NCBI GenBank assembly: GCA_030550275.1
Contig: JAUQPR010000003.1
Location: forward strand, 1-64,000
Origin: Bacteroidota bacterium
GTDB lineage: Bacteria; Bacteroidota; Ignavibacteria; Kapaibacteriales; HRBIN21
Direction: 5' to 3'
Length of the DNA: 64,000 nt
Below the pieces are notes generated by a model that was not told where the DNA came from, searched no databases, and saw nothing but the letters and a program-made list of their open reading frames with translations. A program made the position numbers and the translations under genes. Of this stretch, positions 51,266-60,447 are shown piece by piece. The first letter of the stretch is position 1. Every line of letters begins with the position of its first letter.

Positions 51266-52642
51266 CTACTTACCGATGCAGAAGCGCTCAAAAATAGCAT
51301 TGAGCACGTCTTCGCGCCAGGTATCTCCGGTCAGCTCGCTCACTGTTTCCACCGCCCGCCGGAGTTCCGCAGCCACGAACTCCCCAGGCAGGTTCTGCAG
51401 CAGTGCCTGCCGAGCTGCAGCGATCGCCTCCGCCGACTGCATGAGTGCATACGCCTGGCGCGCGTTGATGAGCACGTCCACTCCGGTCTCCGCACTCTGC
51501 CGAGCTTGCGCGCTGAGCCAGCAGCGAAGCTCCTCCAATCCATCCCCTCGAAGGGCAGAGACCCAGAAAGTGGGGACCGCACCGTTGAGCGGAACAGAGC
51601 GCAAAGGCACCTCCGGCAGGAGGTCCACCTTGTTCTGCACGCACGCGATCAGCATCTGCGGGAAGCGCTGCTGCAGCTCCTCCAGTAATGGCTGCGAATG
51701 CTCCACCCCACAGGTGGCATCGTTGATGAGCAGCAGCACATTGCACTGGCGAATCGCCTCCTGCGCCAGGGCAATGCCCTGGAGCTCAATGGTATCTGCA
51801 GCTTCCCGCACCCCGGCGGTATCGATCAGGCGCACCGGTATGCCATCGAGGTAGAGGCTCTCCTCCAGGTAATCGCGCGTTGTCCCCGGCAACGGACTCA
51901 CAATCGCCCGTTGCCGCTGCAGGAGCGCATTGAAGAGGGAGGACTTCCCCGCGTTCGGATACCCCACAAGCCCCACGAAGAAGCCCGAGCGCAACACCTG
52001 TGCAGCCCGGTAGGACTCCGCCAATCGGCGGCACATCGCCTCCCCTTGGGAGAGCTGGTGCAGCAGCACCTCGCGCGGCACAAACTCCAGGTCCTCCTCG
52101 GCAAAATCCAACTCCAGCTCCAGCAGTGCTGCCGCCTGCAACAGTTGCTCGCGCAGGTGCCGGAGCCGTTGGGTCAATCCACCCACGAGCTGCCGTGCCG
52201 CCAGCCGCGCCCCGGGAACCGACGTGGCGTAAATCAGGTCCGCTACTGCTTCCACCTGTGTCAAATCCAGCTTCCCGTTGAGAAACGCCCGGCGAGTAAA
52301 CTCGCCCGGCTCGGCAAGCCGCGCCCCAGCTTCAATGAGCGCCGCCACGATCTCGTCGGCAACAACCATGCTGCCGTGGCAACCGAACTCCACCGTGTCC
52401 TCGCCCGTATAGGACCGAGGCGCCCGGAACACCGACGCCGTCACCATATCCACCAGCTCCTCGCCCCGCAGGAAGCGCCCGTAGTGAATTGTGTGCGTGG
52501 GCACCCCCTGTAGAGGCTGCTTTCCGCGGAAGCACCGATCGGCGATCACCAGCGCATCCGGACCGCTGAGGCGCACGACCGCCAACCCACCAACCCCCGG
52601 CGGGGTAACGAGAGCGCAGATGGTGTCCGAATACGCACCCAT
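51266..52642 (-). CDS. mnmE: tRNA modification GTPase MnmE (TrmE)
   Basis: A 458-residue GTPase that with MnmG forms cmnm5U34. N-terminal folate domain (DTICALVTPPGVGGLAVVRLSG), G domain near 225-370 with GYPNAGKSSLFNAL, the switch DTAGVR and NKVD, and the invariant C-terminal CIGK. The length is normal. It diverges from birA. Confidence 0.96.
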   Translation of the reverse strand: MGAYSDTICALVTPPGVGGLAVVRLSGPDALVIADRCFRGKQPLQGVPTHTIHYGRFLRGEELVDMVTASVFRAPRSYTGEDTVEFGCHGSMVVADEIVAALIEAGARLAEPGEFTRRAFLNGKLDLTQVEAVADLIYATSVPGARLAARQLVGGLTQRLRHLREQLLQAAALLELELDFAEEDLEFVPREVLLHQLSQGEAMCRRLAESYRAAQVLRSGFFVGLVGYPNAGKSSLFNALLQRQRAIVSPLPGTTRDYLEESLYLDGIPVRLIDTAGVREAADTIELQGIALAQEAIRQCNVLLLINDATCGVEHSQPLLEELQQRFPQMLIACVQNKVDLLPEVPLRSVPLNGAVPTFWVSALRGDGLEELRCWLSAQARQSAETGVDVLINARQAYALMQSAEAIAAARQALLQNLPGEFVAAELRRAVETVSELTGDTWREDVLNAIFERFCIGK

Positions 52643-52772
52643 CCAGCCGGCAACACGACCGACCTTGGCACGACTCGCCAGCAGATACGATGACTCTCCA
52701 GGCTTAGTGTGGCAACACCGCAGCGCCCGCTTCGTTCGTCGCTACGCGCCGGATCGGTCCGTCGCGCCTTCC

Positions 52773-53504
52773 ATGTGGCACGTCCACCTGCGCTCCGTGT
52801 CCTCGACAAACGACTATGCCCAGGCGCTGCTGAGCGAGCGTTCGCCTGTGCTGGTCTCGGCAGAGCACCAATGGCGCGGGCGTGGTCGGCTGGGGCGCTC
52901 CTGGGTTGGAGACTACGGCAAAAACGTGTACTGCTCGCTGGGACTGCGACACTCCGCTCCCCCGACACCGCAGCAGTTGACGGCACTGCAAGCCCTGGGC
53001 TGCATTGCAGCGCACTCAGCGGTCCAACACTATGCCCAGCCACACCACCGCTTCCTGCTCAAGTACCCCAACGACGTCCTTGCCCACTGCTCCGATGGGC
53101 GATGGCGGAAGCTTGCCGGTGTGTTGGTCGAGCACACCTTCTCCGGAAGCCAGTGCCAGGCGTCCGTTATCGGCATCGGCATCAACGTGGAGCAGAGCTC
53201 CTTCCCGCCGGAGCTTCAGGACCGGGCAACTTCGCTGGCGCTGCTGGGGATCCATTGTTCGGCGGAGCAGGTGCTCGAGCAGCTCAAGCAGCAGCTCCAG
53301 GCGTTGCTCACCGTGCCTGCTGGGCAGCTCATCGAGCGCTGGCGCCAACTGCTCCAGATCGAGGGGCGTCTCCTCACCATCGTCGGACGCGAGGGGACGT
53401 GGCGGGCAATTGCGCTGCACGAGGACGGACGGCTGGAGGTCATGCAGAATGGGGTCCGCCTATTTGTGACCGACGGCGACTCAATTCGCTATGCAGAGCT
53501 ATAG
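52773..53504 (+). CDS. birA: Biotin-[acetyl-CoA-carboxylase] ligase, catalytic type
   Basis: A 243-residue enzyme that makes biotinyl-AMP and attaches biotin to carboxylases. The biotin-binding loop GRGRLGR, LKYPNDV and KLAGVLVE are visible, followed by a C-terminal SH3-like domain. There is no DNA-binding domain, so it is a non-regulatory (group I) ligase. ATG 52773 leaves ten residues before SSTND, as in short ligases; GTG 52707 would add 22 residues and cannot be excluded. It overlaps coaX by 14 bases. Confidence 0.9.
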   Translation: MWHVHLRSVSSTNDYAQALLSERSPVLVSAEHQWRGRGRLGRSWVGDYGKNVYCSLGLRHSAPPTPQQLTALQALGCIAAHSAVQHYAQPHHRFLLKYPNDVLAHCSDGRWRKLAGVLVEHTFSGSQCQASVIGIGINVEQSSFPPELQDRATSLALLGIHCSAEQVLEQLKQQLQALLTVPAGQLIERWRQLLQIEGRLLTIVGREGTWRAIALHEDGRLEVMQNGVRLFVTDGDSIRYAEL

Positions 53505-54300
53505 CGCCGTGGCATTTTGCGAGATTGGCAACAGCAGCATCAAACTCTGCGTGCAGCAGCGTTTCCTCACCATCGAATATCGCCGAAACCATCGCTGGGG
53601 CTCCACCGTGGTGAGAGTTCTCCGCACGCTGCCGGAGCCGCTGCTTTTGGTTATCGCAAGCGTCGCTCCGGAGCGCAGCCGAACGCTGCTGCGACTCCTT
53701 GCCCGGCAGCTTCCTCGGTGCTCTGTGTGCTGGGCAAACGAGCTGTTGCCGCCGAACAATCCGCTGCTGCCCTACCCGAAGGTACACGGCATTGGAATTG
53801 ACCGGCTCCTGGCACTGTTGGGGGCACGGCGGGAGCTTGCTCCACCGCTGATCGCGCTCGATTGCGGAACCGCCGTCACCGTCAATGCGCTCGATGCCAC
53901 TGGAGAATGCCGCGGCGGGGCAATTCTGCCGGGGATCTCGCTGCAGCTCCGTGCGCTCGCCAGGGGCACCGCCGCACTGCCGAGGCTCGAATTTGCCCTA
54001 CCGCAACACCCCATCGGCTCCACCACTGCCGAGGCGATGCGCAGCGGCGTCTACGCCGCCGTGCTGGGTGGCATCCTTGAGCTGCTGCGGCGCTACCGCG
54101 AGAGCCTGCAGGCGGCAACGCTCCCGGTGGCAATAACTGGTGGAACCGCCCATCTCCTCTACCCCGAGCTCTCAGCACGGTGGGATGGAACGGTTGTGCT
54201 CCGCCCACACCTGGTGTTGGAGGGACTGCAGTGGCTCTGGGAGAGCACCCCAGGGCATGTGCAGATGCAGCATGTTCAACCCGTAGAGGTGCACCAATGA
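53491..54300 (+). CDS. coaX: Type III pantothenate kinase
   Basis: A 269-residue ASKHA-fold kinase for the first step of coenzyme A synthesis. IALDCGTAVTVNALD, GGAILPGISLQLRAL and GIGIDRLLALLGA fit CoaX. The first phosphate motif, usually DxGNT/S, reads EIGNSS (Glu11 for Asp), a conservative change at a metal-contact position. The upstream overlap is with birA, and the stop overlaps the next gene (ATGA). Confidence 0.9.
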   Translation: MQSYSAVAFCEIGNSSIKLCVQQRFLTIEYRRNHRWGSTVVRVLRTLPEPLLLVIASVAPERSRTLLRLLARQLPRCSVCWANELLPPNNPLLPYPKVHGIGIDRLLALLGARRELAPPLIALDCGTAVTVNALDATGECRGGAILPGISLQLRALARGTAALPRLEFALPQHPIGSTTAEAMRSGVYAAVLGGILELLRRYRESLQAATLPVAITGGTAHLLYPELSARWDGTVVLRPHLVLEGLQWLWESTPGHVQMQHVQPVEVHQ

Positions 54301-55196
54301 GCCCATCGTACGTGCTCCTCGTCCATGGCGGGGCGGGGAAGATTGAAGCGCTCACGCCAGAGCAGGAGCAGCTCCGGCGCCGCGCTCTGCGCCAGGCACT
54401 GGAAGCCGGAAGGGACATCCTGGCACAGGGTGGTAGCAGCGTGGACGCCGTCATTGCTGCCGTCCGGGTGCTCGAAGACTGCGGATTGTTCAACGCCGGC
54501 AGGGGAGCGGTGAGAAACCAAGCAGGCTTCTGCGAATTGGATGCTGCCGTCATGGAGGGACGCTCGCGGCGTGCCGGAGCGGTCGCAGCCGTCCGTCGCC
54601 TGCGCAACCCCGTGGACGCCGCGTGGGCAGTTGCCCAATACAGCCCCCATGTGCTGTTGGTGAGCGAAGGTGCTGAGGAGTTTGCTCTGCGGCAAGGGCT
54701 CGAACTCCTTCCCGAGCCAGACCCAGAATCCGGCGATGGGAGCATCGGTGCGCATCCGGAGGCATCGCTGGGCACGGTCGGAGCTGTCGCATTGGATGCC
54801 TCGGGCAACCTTGCTGCTGCTACCTCTACAGGCGGGATCTCGGGCAAGCTCAAGGGGCGTGTCGGGGACAGCCCGCTCATCGGTGCCGGGACCTATGCCG
54901 ACAATCGGACCTGCGCCGTCTCCACCACAGGGCTCGGAGAGGTCTTCATCCGCACGGTGACGGCCTTCGGCGTCCATGCCCGGATGCTCTTCGGCAAGAT
55001 GCCGCTTCACGAAGCTGCTGCTGATGCCCTGGCAGAGGTAGGGCAACTCGGCGGCTGTGGTGGGCTCATTGCAATTGGTGCCGATTCCTCCGCCGTGGCG
55101 CTGTGCGTGAATGCAGACATGTACCGAGGCAAGGTAGACCAGCACGGGCGCTTCCAGACGGCGATCTACCGCGGCGAGCCCTGGCAAGAGAGCTAA
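54297..55196 (+). CDS. Isoaspartyl peptidase/L-asparaginase (Ntn hydrolase, type 2)
   Basis: A 299-residue proenzyme of the plant-type asparaginase family that self-cleaves before Thr160 (ASLGTVGAVALD) to give two subunits. LLVHGGAGKIE at the start, NAGRGAV and TGLGEVFIRT fit. It removes isoaspartyl dipeptides or hydrolyses asparagine. No signal peptide is seen. ATG 54297 overlaps the coaX stop. The 3' end overlaps a convergent gene by four bases. Confidence 0.92.
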   Translation: MSPSYVLLVHGGAGKIEALTPEQEQLRRRALRQALEAGRDILAQGGSSVDAVIAAVRVLEDCGLFNAGRGAVRNQAGFCELDAAVMEGRSRRAGAVAAVRRLRNPVDAAWAVAQYSPHVLLVSEGAEEFALRQGLELLPEPDPESGDGSIGAHPEASLGTVGAVALDASGNLAAATSTGGISGKLKGRVGDSPLIGAGTYADNRTCAVSTTGLGEVFIRTVTAFGVHARMLFGKMPLHEAAADALAEVGQLGGCGGLIAIGADSSAVALCVNADMYRGKVDQHGRFQTAIYRGEPWQES

Positions 55197-56578
55197 AACC
55201 CCAGCGTACAGCGCACACCGATACCGGCACGCCGTGCCGAGAGGAAGCGCAGCCAGCCATCGAGCGCATTCCAGAGCAGCTCCACCTGCGGGCGCCCACG
55301 CGCGGCAAGACTCCAGCGCAGTCCTGCGCTCAGGTGCGCCGGCGTTGCCGATTGCCAGCGCACCCCAAGTGCTGCAGTTGGCAGCCACCCAAGCGGTGGT
55401 GTAAGCTGGAGCGCCGCTCCACCGGCAAGCTGCGGTGTTCGCCACGCCATATCCGTCTGCAGCGCCACCTCTGCATAGGCATTGAGCGGCAGATGGAGCC
55501 ATTCGGCAAGCCGTGCTTGAGCTCCAAGGCGCAGCGCCATCGGGGTAGCCTCCCACCGCTGGAGCTCCCGACGCCGTGGTGTGAAGCGCTGCTGCACCTC
55601 CTCCCACGCAGCGCCCAGCACACCGCGCACCGTGTCGTTGGCAAGCTCCAGAGCCGCTTCCGTCAAGCGCCATGAGAGCGCCCCGAGCTGCTCCACCGCT
55701 GCACCAAGCTCCAGAGCCGGCTCGAGCGAATCCGAACCATACCAGCGCAGCCGCAGCCCGAGGCTGATTGCCCCTCCCCAGCCCACCGTTGGAGCAACCC
55801 CTGTAGCGTATCCCAGCCAGCCGGCGGCAGCCTCCGCCGAGCGCCACCGAAGGCTGCCAGAGACATTCCAGCTCGGTGTGCTATCCCATCCCATCGGGAG
55901 CACCGGCTCCAGTTGGAGCGAGCCCCCAGGCAGTTCCTCCCAGTACGCATGCCCTCGGTACAGGTGCAGGGCAACACCGAAATCCACCTCCGCAGCCCTC
56001 CAGGTGAACTCCCCCGGACGCCCCCACCGCAGGCGCCGTCCATACGCCACCGTCAGCAACGAGTAGGCGCGCAGCGTGCTCTCCCCATCTTCAAGCCTCA
56101 CCGGAGTGGTGCCGATGGGCTCCTGCTGCAGTGCCTGTACGGTACCGCGCGGTAGGCGCAGCCGAGCATGCCCAACGTTGGATGCCGCAACCCCAACAAC
56201 GGCAGCGGAATCCAGTCTGTAGGTAACCCCCAGCACCTGCAAGAGAAGCCACGCTTCGAGTCCGTGCGTCTCCAGCAACTGTGCGAACTCATTGCGCTCG
56301 GAGAGGCTGAGCCGACGCCGTTGCCATCCCTGCGGGGTCTCTACGCCGCCGAAGTAGAAGGCGTACTCCGAAAGCTGCAATCCTTCCAAGCGCAGCCAGG
56401 CAGCCGGCAGTGCAAGCTCCCAGCGTGTCGGCTGCGCACACAGCCCCGCGGGATTCGAGAGCATCGCCGCAGTGCCGGAGATCCCCACGCTTCCAATCCC
56501 ACCCAACGCCACTCCCCAGTGCAGTTGCTGCGCAACGAGCTCTGCTGCCACAAGCCAGAGAAGCCACCTGCAGCGCAT
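55193..56578 (-). CDS. Outer-membrane beta-barrel protein of unknown function
   Basis: A 461-residue protein with signal peptide (MRCRWLLWLVAAELVAQQ). GVALGGIGSVGISGTAAMLSNPAGL resembles the start of FadL/PorV-type barrels, and the rest is alternating-hydrophobic beta strands ending in Phe (RCTLGF). AAGGAGG precedes the ATG. It follows a large lipoprotein gene by 10 bases; the two may form a complex. It could be a PorV/PorQ-like partner of T9SS but the likeness is weak. Confidence 0.75.
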   Translation of the reverse strand: MRCRWLLWLVAAELVAQQLHWGVALGGIGSVGISGTAAMLSNPAGLCAQPTRWELALPAAWLRLEGLQLSEYAFYFGGVETPQGWQRRRLSLSERNEFAQLLETHGLEAWLLLQVLGVTYRLDSAAVVGVAASNVGHARLRLPRGTVQALQQEPIGTTPVRLEDGESTLRAYSLLTVAYGRRLRWGRPGEFTWRAAEVDFGVALHLYRGHAYWEELPGGSLQLEPVLPMGWDSTPSWNVSGSLRWRSAEAAAGWLGYATGVAPTVGWGGAISLGLRLRWYGSDSLEPALELGAAVEQLGALSWRLTEAALELANDTVRGVLGAAWEEVQQRFTPRRRELQRWEATPMALRLGAQARLAEWLHLPLNAYAEVALQTDMAWRTPQLAGGAALQLTPPLGWLPTAALGVRWQSATPAHLSAGLRWSLAARGRPQVELLWNALDGWLRFLSARRAGIGVRCTLGF

Positions 56579-56588
56579 TGCATCCTCC

Positions 56589-58667
56589 TTACGGCACGTA
56601 CTCGATCTGGAGTGTTGCCCGCATATGCACCCAGTCGGAGCTGCGGATCCGGACGTACTGCCCTGCCGAGGTCTCGCCCCGCAGCCGCACCCGCACACGG
56701 TCTGCCCGCCGCAGTAGCTCCAACTGCTCCTGCGAGAGCGGGAAGCTGCTCAGCACCTTCTGCGGAGCCGCGCCCACGCCCGCTGCCGTGACCGGCGCTG
56801 CCGCAATCCACAGCGGCGCCTGTGGGGGGAGCCGCAAGGAATCCAGTGAATCCGCCAGGGTGAGCTGCAACTCCAGCGCAACGGGGAAGAGGTTGTATAC
56901 CTCTACCACCGCACGGGCGCTGCGCACGGCACGGCTCTGGCGCCGGAGTGTCTCCCCACCCGTCAACGCCCACAAGGTGTCGAACTCCAGCCTCTGGATC
57001 CGCAATCGAACTGGAACGACCAGCTCCACACGCCCGAAGATCTGGCTGCTATCGGCAACTGCCCATTTGGGCGGTCCCTCGACCCGAATGCGCCAGAGGA
57101 AGCGTACAAACCGGGGGCGTGCCCGCAGGACAACATCCGTGTAGCGCAGTTGCCAATGGGATGGTCGGGCTCGGAGCTCTCCGCCAATGAGCTCGGCGGG
57201 CTCGACAAGCTGCTCCGGAATCGTCAGACGCGCCAGCAGATTCCGTGTGCGGTCCAGCACCTCCGCGGTCCCTTCAATGCGGAACGCAACCGCGGCAGAG
57301 TTCTCCAGATGCGCCTCCAGGAGGAGTTCCGCCAGCTCCAGCTCCATCTGTGACAGCGCTCCCAGATTGCCGCGCAGCCAGACCTCCGATTCCGTCTGCG
57401 CCTCGAACTCCACCACAGGCAGCCGTTCGCCCTGTGCCCAAGCAACGTGGAATCGCTCCAGAGAAAGCTCCGCCAGGAGCGTGTCCGAGTCCCAGAAGCG
57501 CTGGAAGGACTGCTGGGACGGCACCCGCAGCCGGGCATACGCTCGAAGCACCCGAACACTGCCAAGATCCTCAGCTACCGGTCGGAGCAGCACTCCCGTG
57601 CGCTGCTCGCGCCATTCCGCCGAAGCCTTCGGCTCAAGCTGCAGCGGGAATGTCAGCAGCTGCCCATCCGCAGAACGCAGTTGCGGGAAGTACAACTGCC
57701 CCTGCACGGAGATGGGGAGATCGTTGCGGAAGCGGCAATGCAGCGCAATCTCGGACAGCCGTGCCTCCTCCAGCGCTGCTTGATTGGGCAGCTCGACCGA
57801 AAGCGGCAGGAGGAGCTCCAGCTCCGGCAACCGGAGCTCAGCCCAGCGGAAGGCACTCCCTTGCGGAATCAGGCGGACAGAGAATACGGGCATCGTATCG
57901 TAGCGCACCGGCTGCCCACCACTGCCCGGCGAGCCGAGCTGCAACACAATGCGCGTTGCCGACGTGAGGACCATCCCGTCCAATCCAACGCGAATCTCAC
58001 CGCCAGGGTCCGAGGGCAATCCGCGCGTCTCCCCTGGTGGAATCAAGCGCTGCATCGGGGAGAGGGCAACGAACCACTCCCCGTAGCCTGGTGTCCGCAG
58101 CAGGATCCCCGGCTGAGACTGCCCCGGCGGTGGCTCTATGGAGAGCGGTACCGGATAGCCATTGTGCAGCACCAGATTCGCTATACCGTGGCGAAACTCC
58201 ACCGCCTGTATCTCCGCCGGTAGCGTAGCAGGCTGCTCCACCTGCACCCCACTCACTGAAGGCACCACCGTCTGTGCCGGGGGCGCCGGCAATTGAGGGA
58301 AGCATCGAAGCAGTGGCAGCGCCAACACCAGCGTTCGCTGCCACCATTGCCGGAAGTGTGCCTGGAGCGTATCCTCCTCGGCTGCCGACACTGCATACCG
58401 TCGCTGCAGCGGCGCAATGCGCGTCAGCTCCTCAGCAACCCTTACGGGCGTCAGCTCGCCTCCGAACGCGATGGCAAGATTCCCGGTGGCGGGATCGCGG
58501 CGAATCTGCGCCGTGTCCTTGATAAGCTGCTCCAGTACCAGCAGGGAATCCACCAGCGGCAGCGCAATGTTTACTGGCACCTCCGGCGCCAGCAGGCGCG
58601 TGGGAAACTCCGAACACCCCGCAAGTAATGCCCCTACCAGTACAAGCACGTGCGTACGCCCCTTCAT
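56589..58667 (-). CDS. Large lipoprotein of unknown function
   Basis: A 692-residue protein with lipobox LLAGC (Cys about 18). It is beta-rich and made of several similar segments with LxLELxL-type strands; no catalytic motif is visible. GGAGGCGAGG precedes ATG 58667. It is probably anchored in the outer membrane, with the barrel gene 10 bases downstream as partner. A near-consensus TAATTTAC lies 23 bases upstream. I do not recognise a family. Confidence 0.75.
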   Translation of the reverse strand: MKGRTHVLVLVGALLAGCSEFPTRLLAPEVPVNIALPLVDSLLVLEQLIKDTAQIRRDPATGNLAIAFGGELTPVRVAEELTRIAPLQRRYAVSAAEEDTLQAHFRQWWQRTLVLALPLLRCFPQLPAPPAQTVVPSVSGVQVEQPATLPAEIQAVEFRHGIANLVLHNGYPVPLSIEPPPGQSQPGILLRTPGYGEWFVALSPMQRLIPPGETRGLPSDPGGEIRVGLDGMVLTSATRIVLQLGSPGSGGQPVRYDTMPVFSVRLIPQGSAFRWAELRLPELELLLPLSVELPNQAALEEARLSEIALHCRFRNDLPISVQGQLYFPQLRSADGQLLTFPLQLEPKASAEWREQRTGVLLRPVAEDLGSVRVLRAYARLRVPSQQSFQRFWDSDTLLAELSLERFHVAWAQGERLPVVEFEAQTESEVWLRGNLGALSQMELELAELLLEAHLENSAAVAFRIEGTAEVLDRTRNLLARLTIPEQLVEPAELIGGELRARPSHWQLRYTDVVLRARPRFVRFLWRIRVEGPPKWAVADSSQIFGRVELVVPVRLRIQRLEFDTLWALTGGETLRRQSRAVRSARAVVEVYNLFPVALELQLTLADSLDSLRLPPQAPLWIAAAPVTAAGVGAAPQKVLSSFPLSQEQLELLRRADRVRVRLRGETSAGQYVRIRSSDWVHMRATLQIEYVP

Positions 58668-58720
58668 CACCTCGCCTCCCTGTCCGCGTGGTAAATTACA
58701 AAAGCTTGAGCCCGCAGCGC

Positions 58721-59677
58721 TCACCGATGGAGACGTACCAACTCCTGCAGCTCGGGCGCGGCACTGCTCCCCAGGCGCCCCTTCTGACGGTAGTACAGCA
58801 GCGCCGTGGGACGCCATCGCAGCCGCATCCGCTGCATAAGCTCTTCGACCGAAGCTCCGCTTTCCGCCATGAGCAGTCCCGCCGTGTGCCGCAGCGAAAA
58901 GGGGGTCAGTCGTAGATGTCGTCCCTGCTTGACCCCGGCTGCGGTGAGCCGTTCGTTGACTGTCTCGCGGATTCCGCGCACGCTCAGCCCACGTCCACGC
59001 GAGCGCGGGCTATGGCTCAGGAAGAGCGGCTCATCCGGATCGGTCGCTCCGCGCGCCTTCAGGTACGCCTCAAGCGCCTCCCACACCTTGGGGGGAATCG
59101 GGACGGGCTCATCCTTTGCCTGCTTGCCCTTGCCTTGGACGTAGATGAAGCGCAGCCGTCCCCGCCGGCGGATATCGCCAACGGTTGCTCGCGCGAGCTC
59201 ATGTTCTGAGCAGGCGCAGCCGAGCATCATCAGCACCAGCGCCCGATCGCGTAGCCCCTGTAGCGTATTGGTCTCGATGCTCTCCAGCAGCTTCCGCAGC
59301 TCCTCTACCGTCAGGAACATCCGGCTGTGCTGCTGCGGACGGCGTGCTCCAGGAACGCGCCGTGCGGGATTGCGCTGCAGTACGCCGCGTTCGACCAAGT
59401 ACTGGCAGAACCGGCGGAGCGCGGTCATGTACGTTGCCACCGAGGCGGGCTTGAGCTGCCGGATGCGTACCAGGTAGCGCCGGTAGCGCTCCACATCGCG
59501 CACGCGGAAGAGGAAGCGCCCGTCCCGTACGAAGAAGGTGAGGAACTCCTGCAATGCCCGGTGGTAGATGCGCTGCGTCTCTCGGCTCTTCTGCTCGCAG
59601 GCGGCAACGAATTCGGCAAGGTAGTCCACCAACTGCCGCAGCCGCAATCGCACCGGAGGAAGCTGCTCTGCTGCCAT
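58721..59677 (-). CDS. Tyrosine recombinase (XerC/D-like) with degenerate catalytic residues
   Basis: A 318-residue protein with an N-terminal SAM-like DNA-binding domain (residues 12-105) and a C-terminal catalytic domain. Box II Arg is kept (LRHTAG, 263), Lys in GKGKQAKDEPVPI and Tyr at 295/296 are present. But the first catalytic Arg is replaced (GCACSE for GxRxSE, Ala155), the box-II His is Phe260 and no LGH precedes the Tyr (RMRLRWRPT). So activity is doubtful or altered. TAAATTTG lies 29 bases upstream. No integrase-linked element or att site is evident. Confidence 0.82.
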   Translation of the reverse strand: MAAEQLPPVRLRLRQLVDYLAEFVAACEQKSRETQRIYHRALQEFLTFFVRDGRFLFRVRDVERYRRYLVRIRQLKPASVATYMTALRRFCQYLVERGVLQRNPARRVPGARRPQQHSRMFLTVEELRKLLESIETNTLQGLRDRALVLMMLGCACSEHELARATVGDIRRRGRLRFIYVQGKGKQAKDEPVPIPPKVWEALEAYLKARGATDPDEPLFLSHSPRSRGRGLSVRGIRETVNERLTAAGVKQGRHLRLTPFSLRHTAGLLMAESGASVEELMQRMRLRWRPTALLYYRQKGRLGSSAAPELQELVRLHR

Positions 59678-59706
59678 AGCGTGAGGCTCTGTCCAGCTTG
59701 TGGATG

Positions 59707-59714
59707 CAAATTTA
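59707..59714 (-). promoter_or_regulatory. -7 element (TAAATTTG) of the recombinase gene
   Basis: TAAATTTG on the minus strand, 29 bases before the recombinase ATG. Identical to the element before the hydroxylase. Confidence 0.6.
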
Positions 59715-59786
59715 GCACCGCTCCTCTGCCTGGCTCTGCACGCTCAGCACTGGAAGCGCGCAACGGTCCCCTCCCCGCTCTGCCGC

Positions 59787-59826
59787 ACCAGCCGCGGATT
59801 TCCGGCAGGGGATGTTACAGTTTGCC
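59787..59826 (+). repeat. Dispersed direct repeat, copy 1
   Basis: Begins ACCAGCCGCGGATTTCCGGC; 38 of 40 bases match copy 2 at 62385, with looser matching for about 20 more. The two copies bracket an AT-richer pair of genes. The CCGCGG palindrome is part of it. Confidence 0.8.
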
Positions 59827-60007
59827 ACCTTCGCGCACTATAGCATGGGTGCCACAGAGCCAAGGTGTTGGCGCGGCTCCTGTGCCTTCCACTATGTCCC
59901 GGCATCCGTGGTGGATCACATGGAGTTCGTGGCAGCACGATGCCGGCTTGGCTCCTGCGTGCACCCATAGTCTAACAAGCATGTTCCATACTACACAGTG
60001 TGCACCA

Positions 60008-60367
60008 ATGCGTAAGACCATAATGCTCGCAGTATTCTTAGCCCTCCCGTGCCTTCTTACAGCCACTGAGCCGATGCTCAAAATAACGAAGCTTTGGGAA
60101 TACGGATATAAGACAAGAAGGGCATGGCAGTTTGCCTTCATGGACCCATGGAATGGGATGAACTACTGGTGTATTGCGCAGGGGGACGAATGCGGTCTAT
60201 GGGACTGGAAAGCAGAATACTACCAGCTGTATCAAGCGCAAGACCCTTGTCCTGAATGCAACACACCCGAATACGGGGATCAGCTCGTCCGACGCCAGGC
60301 GCAGCAGGAAGGGATTCAACTCCCTGACGACCTTCCTCTCCCGACCTTTTCCATCCTTTGGGAATAG
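60008..60367 (+). CDS. Small secreted protein of unknown function
   Basis: A 119-residue protein with a signal peptide (MRKTIMLAVFLALPCLLTA). The mature part is rich in Trp and Tyr and holds four Cys, including CPEC near the middle (QAQDPCPECNTPEYGD). No known family. Its codons are visibly more AT-rich than those of neighbours, suggesting recent acquisition. It lies between repeat copies with the thioredoxin-like lipoprotein gene. Confidence 0.7.
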   Translation: MRKTIMLAVFLALPCLLTATEPMLKITKLWEYGYKTRRAWQFAFMDPWNGMNYWCIAQGDECGLWDWKAEYYQLYQAQDPCPECNTPEYGDQLVRRQAQQEGIQLPDDLPLPTFSILWE

Positions 60368-60447
60368 CGCGCAATCCAACACCGGGGATGTCCCAACGGC
60401 ATACGGGGCATCCCCGGGTTCATGTGTAAACTTGCCATGGGAAGCTC

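Larger units (their letters stand above)
59678..60007. other. Intergenic region with promoter and repeat copy 1
   Basis: About 330 bases with no gene. It holds the recombinase -7 element (59707-59714) and repeat copy 1 (59787-59826, with weaker likeness to about 59848). The rest up to the ATG at 60008 shows no ORF of worth and no clear hairpin. Confidence 0.7.
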
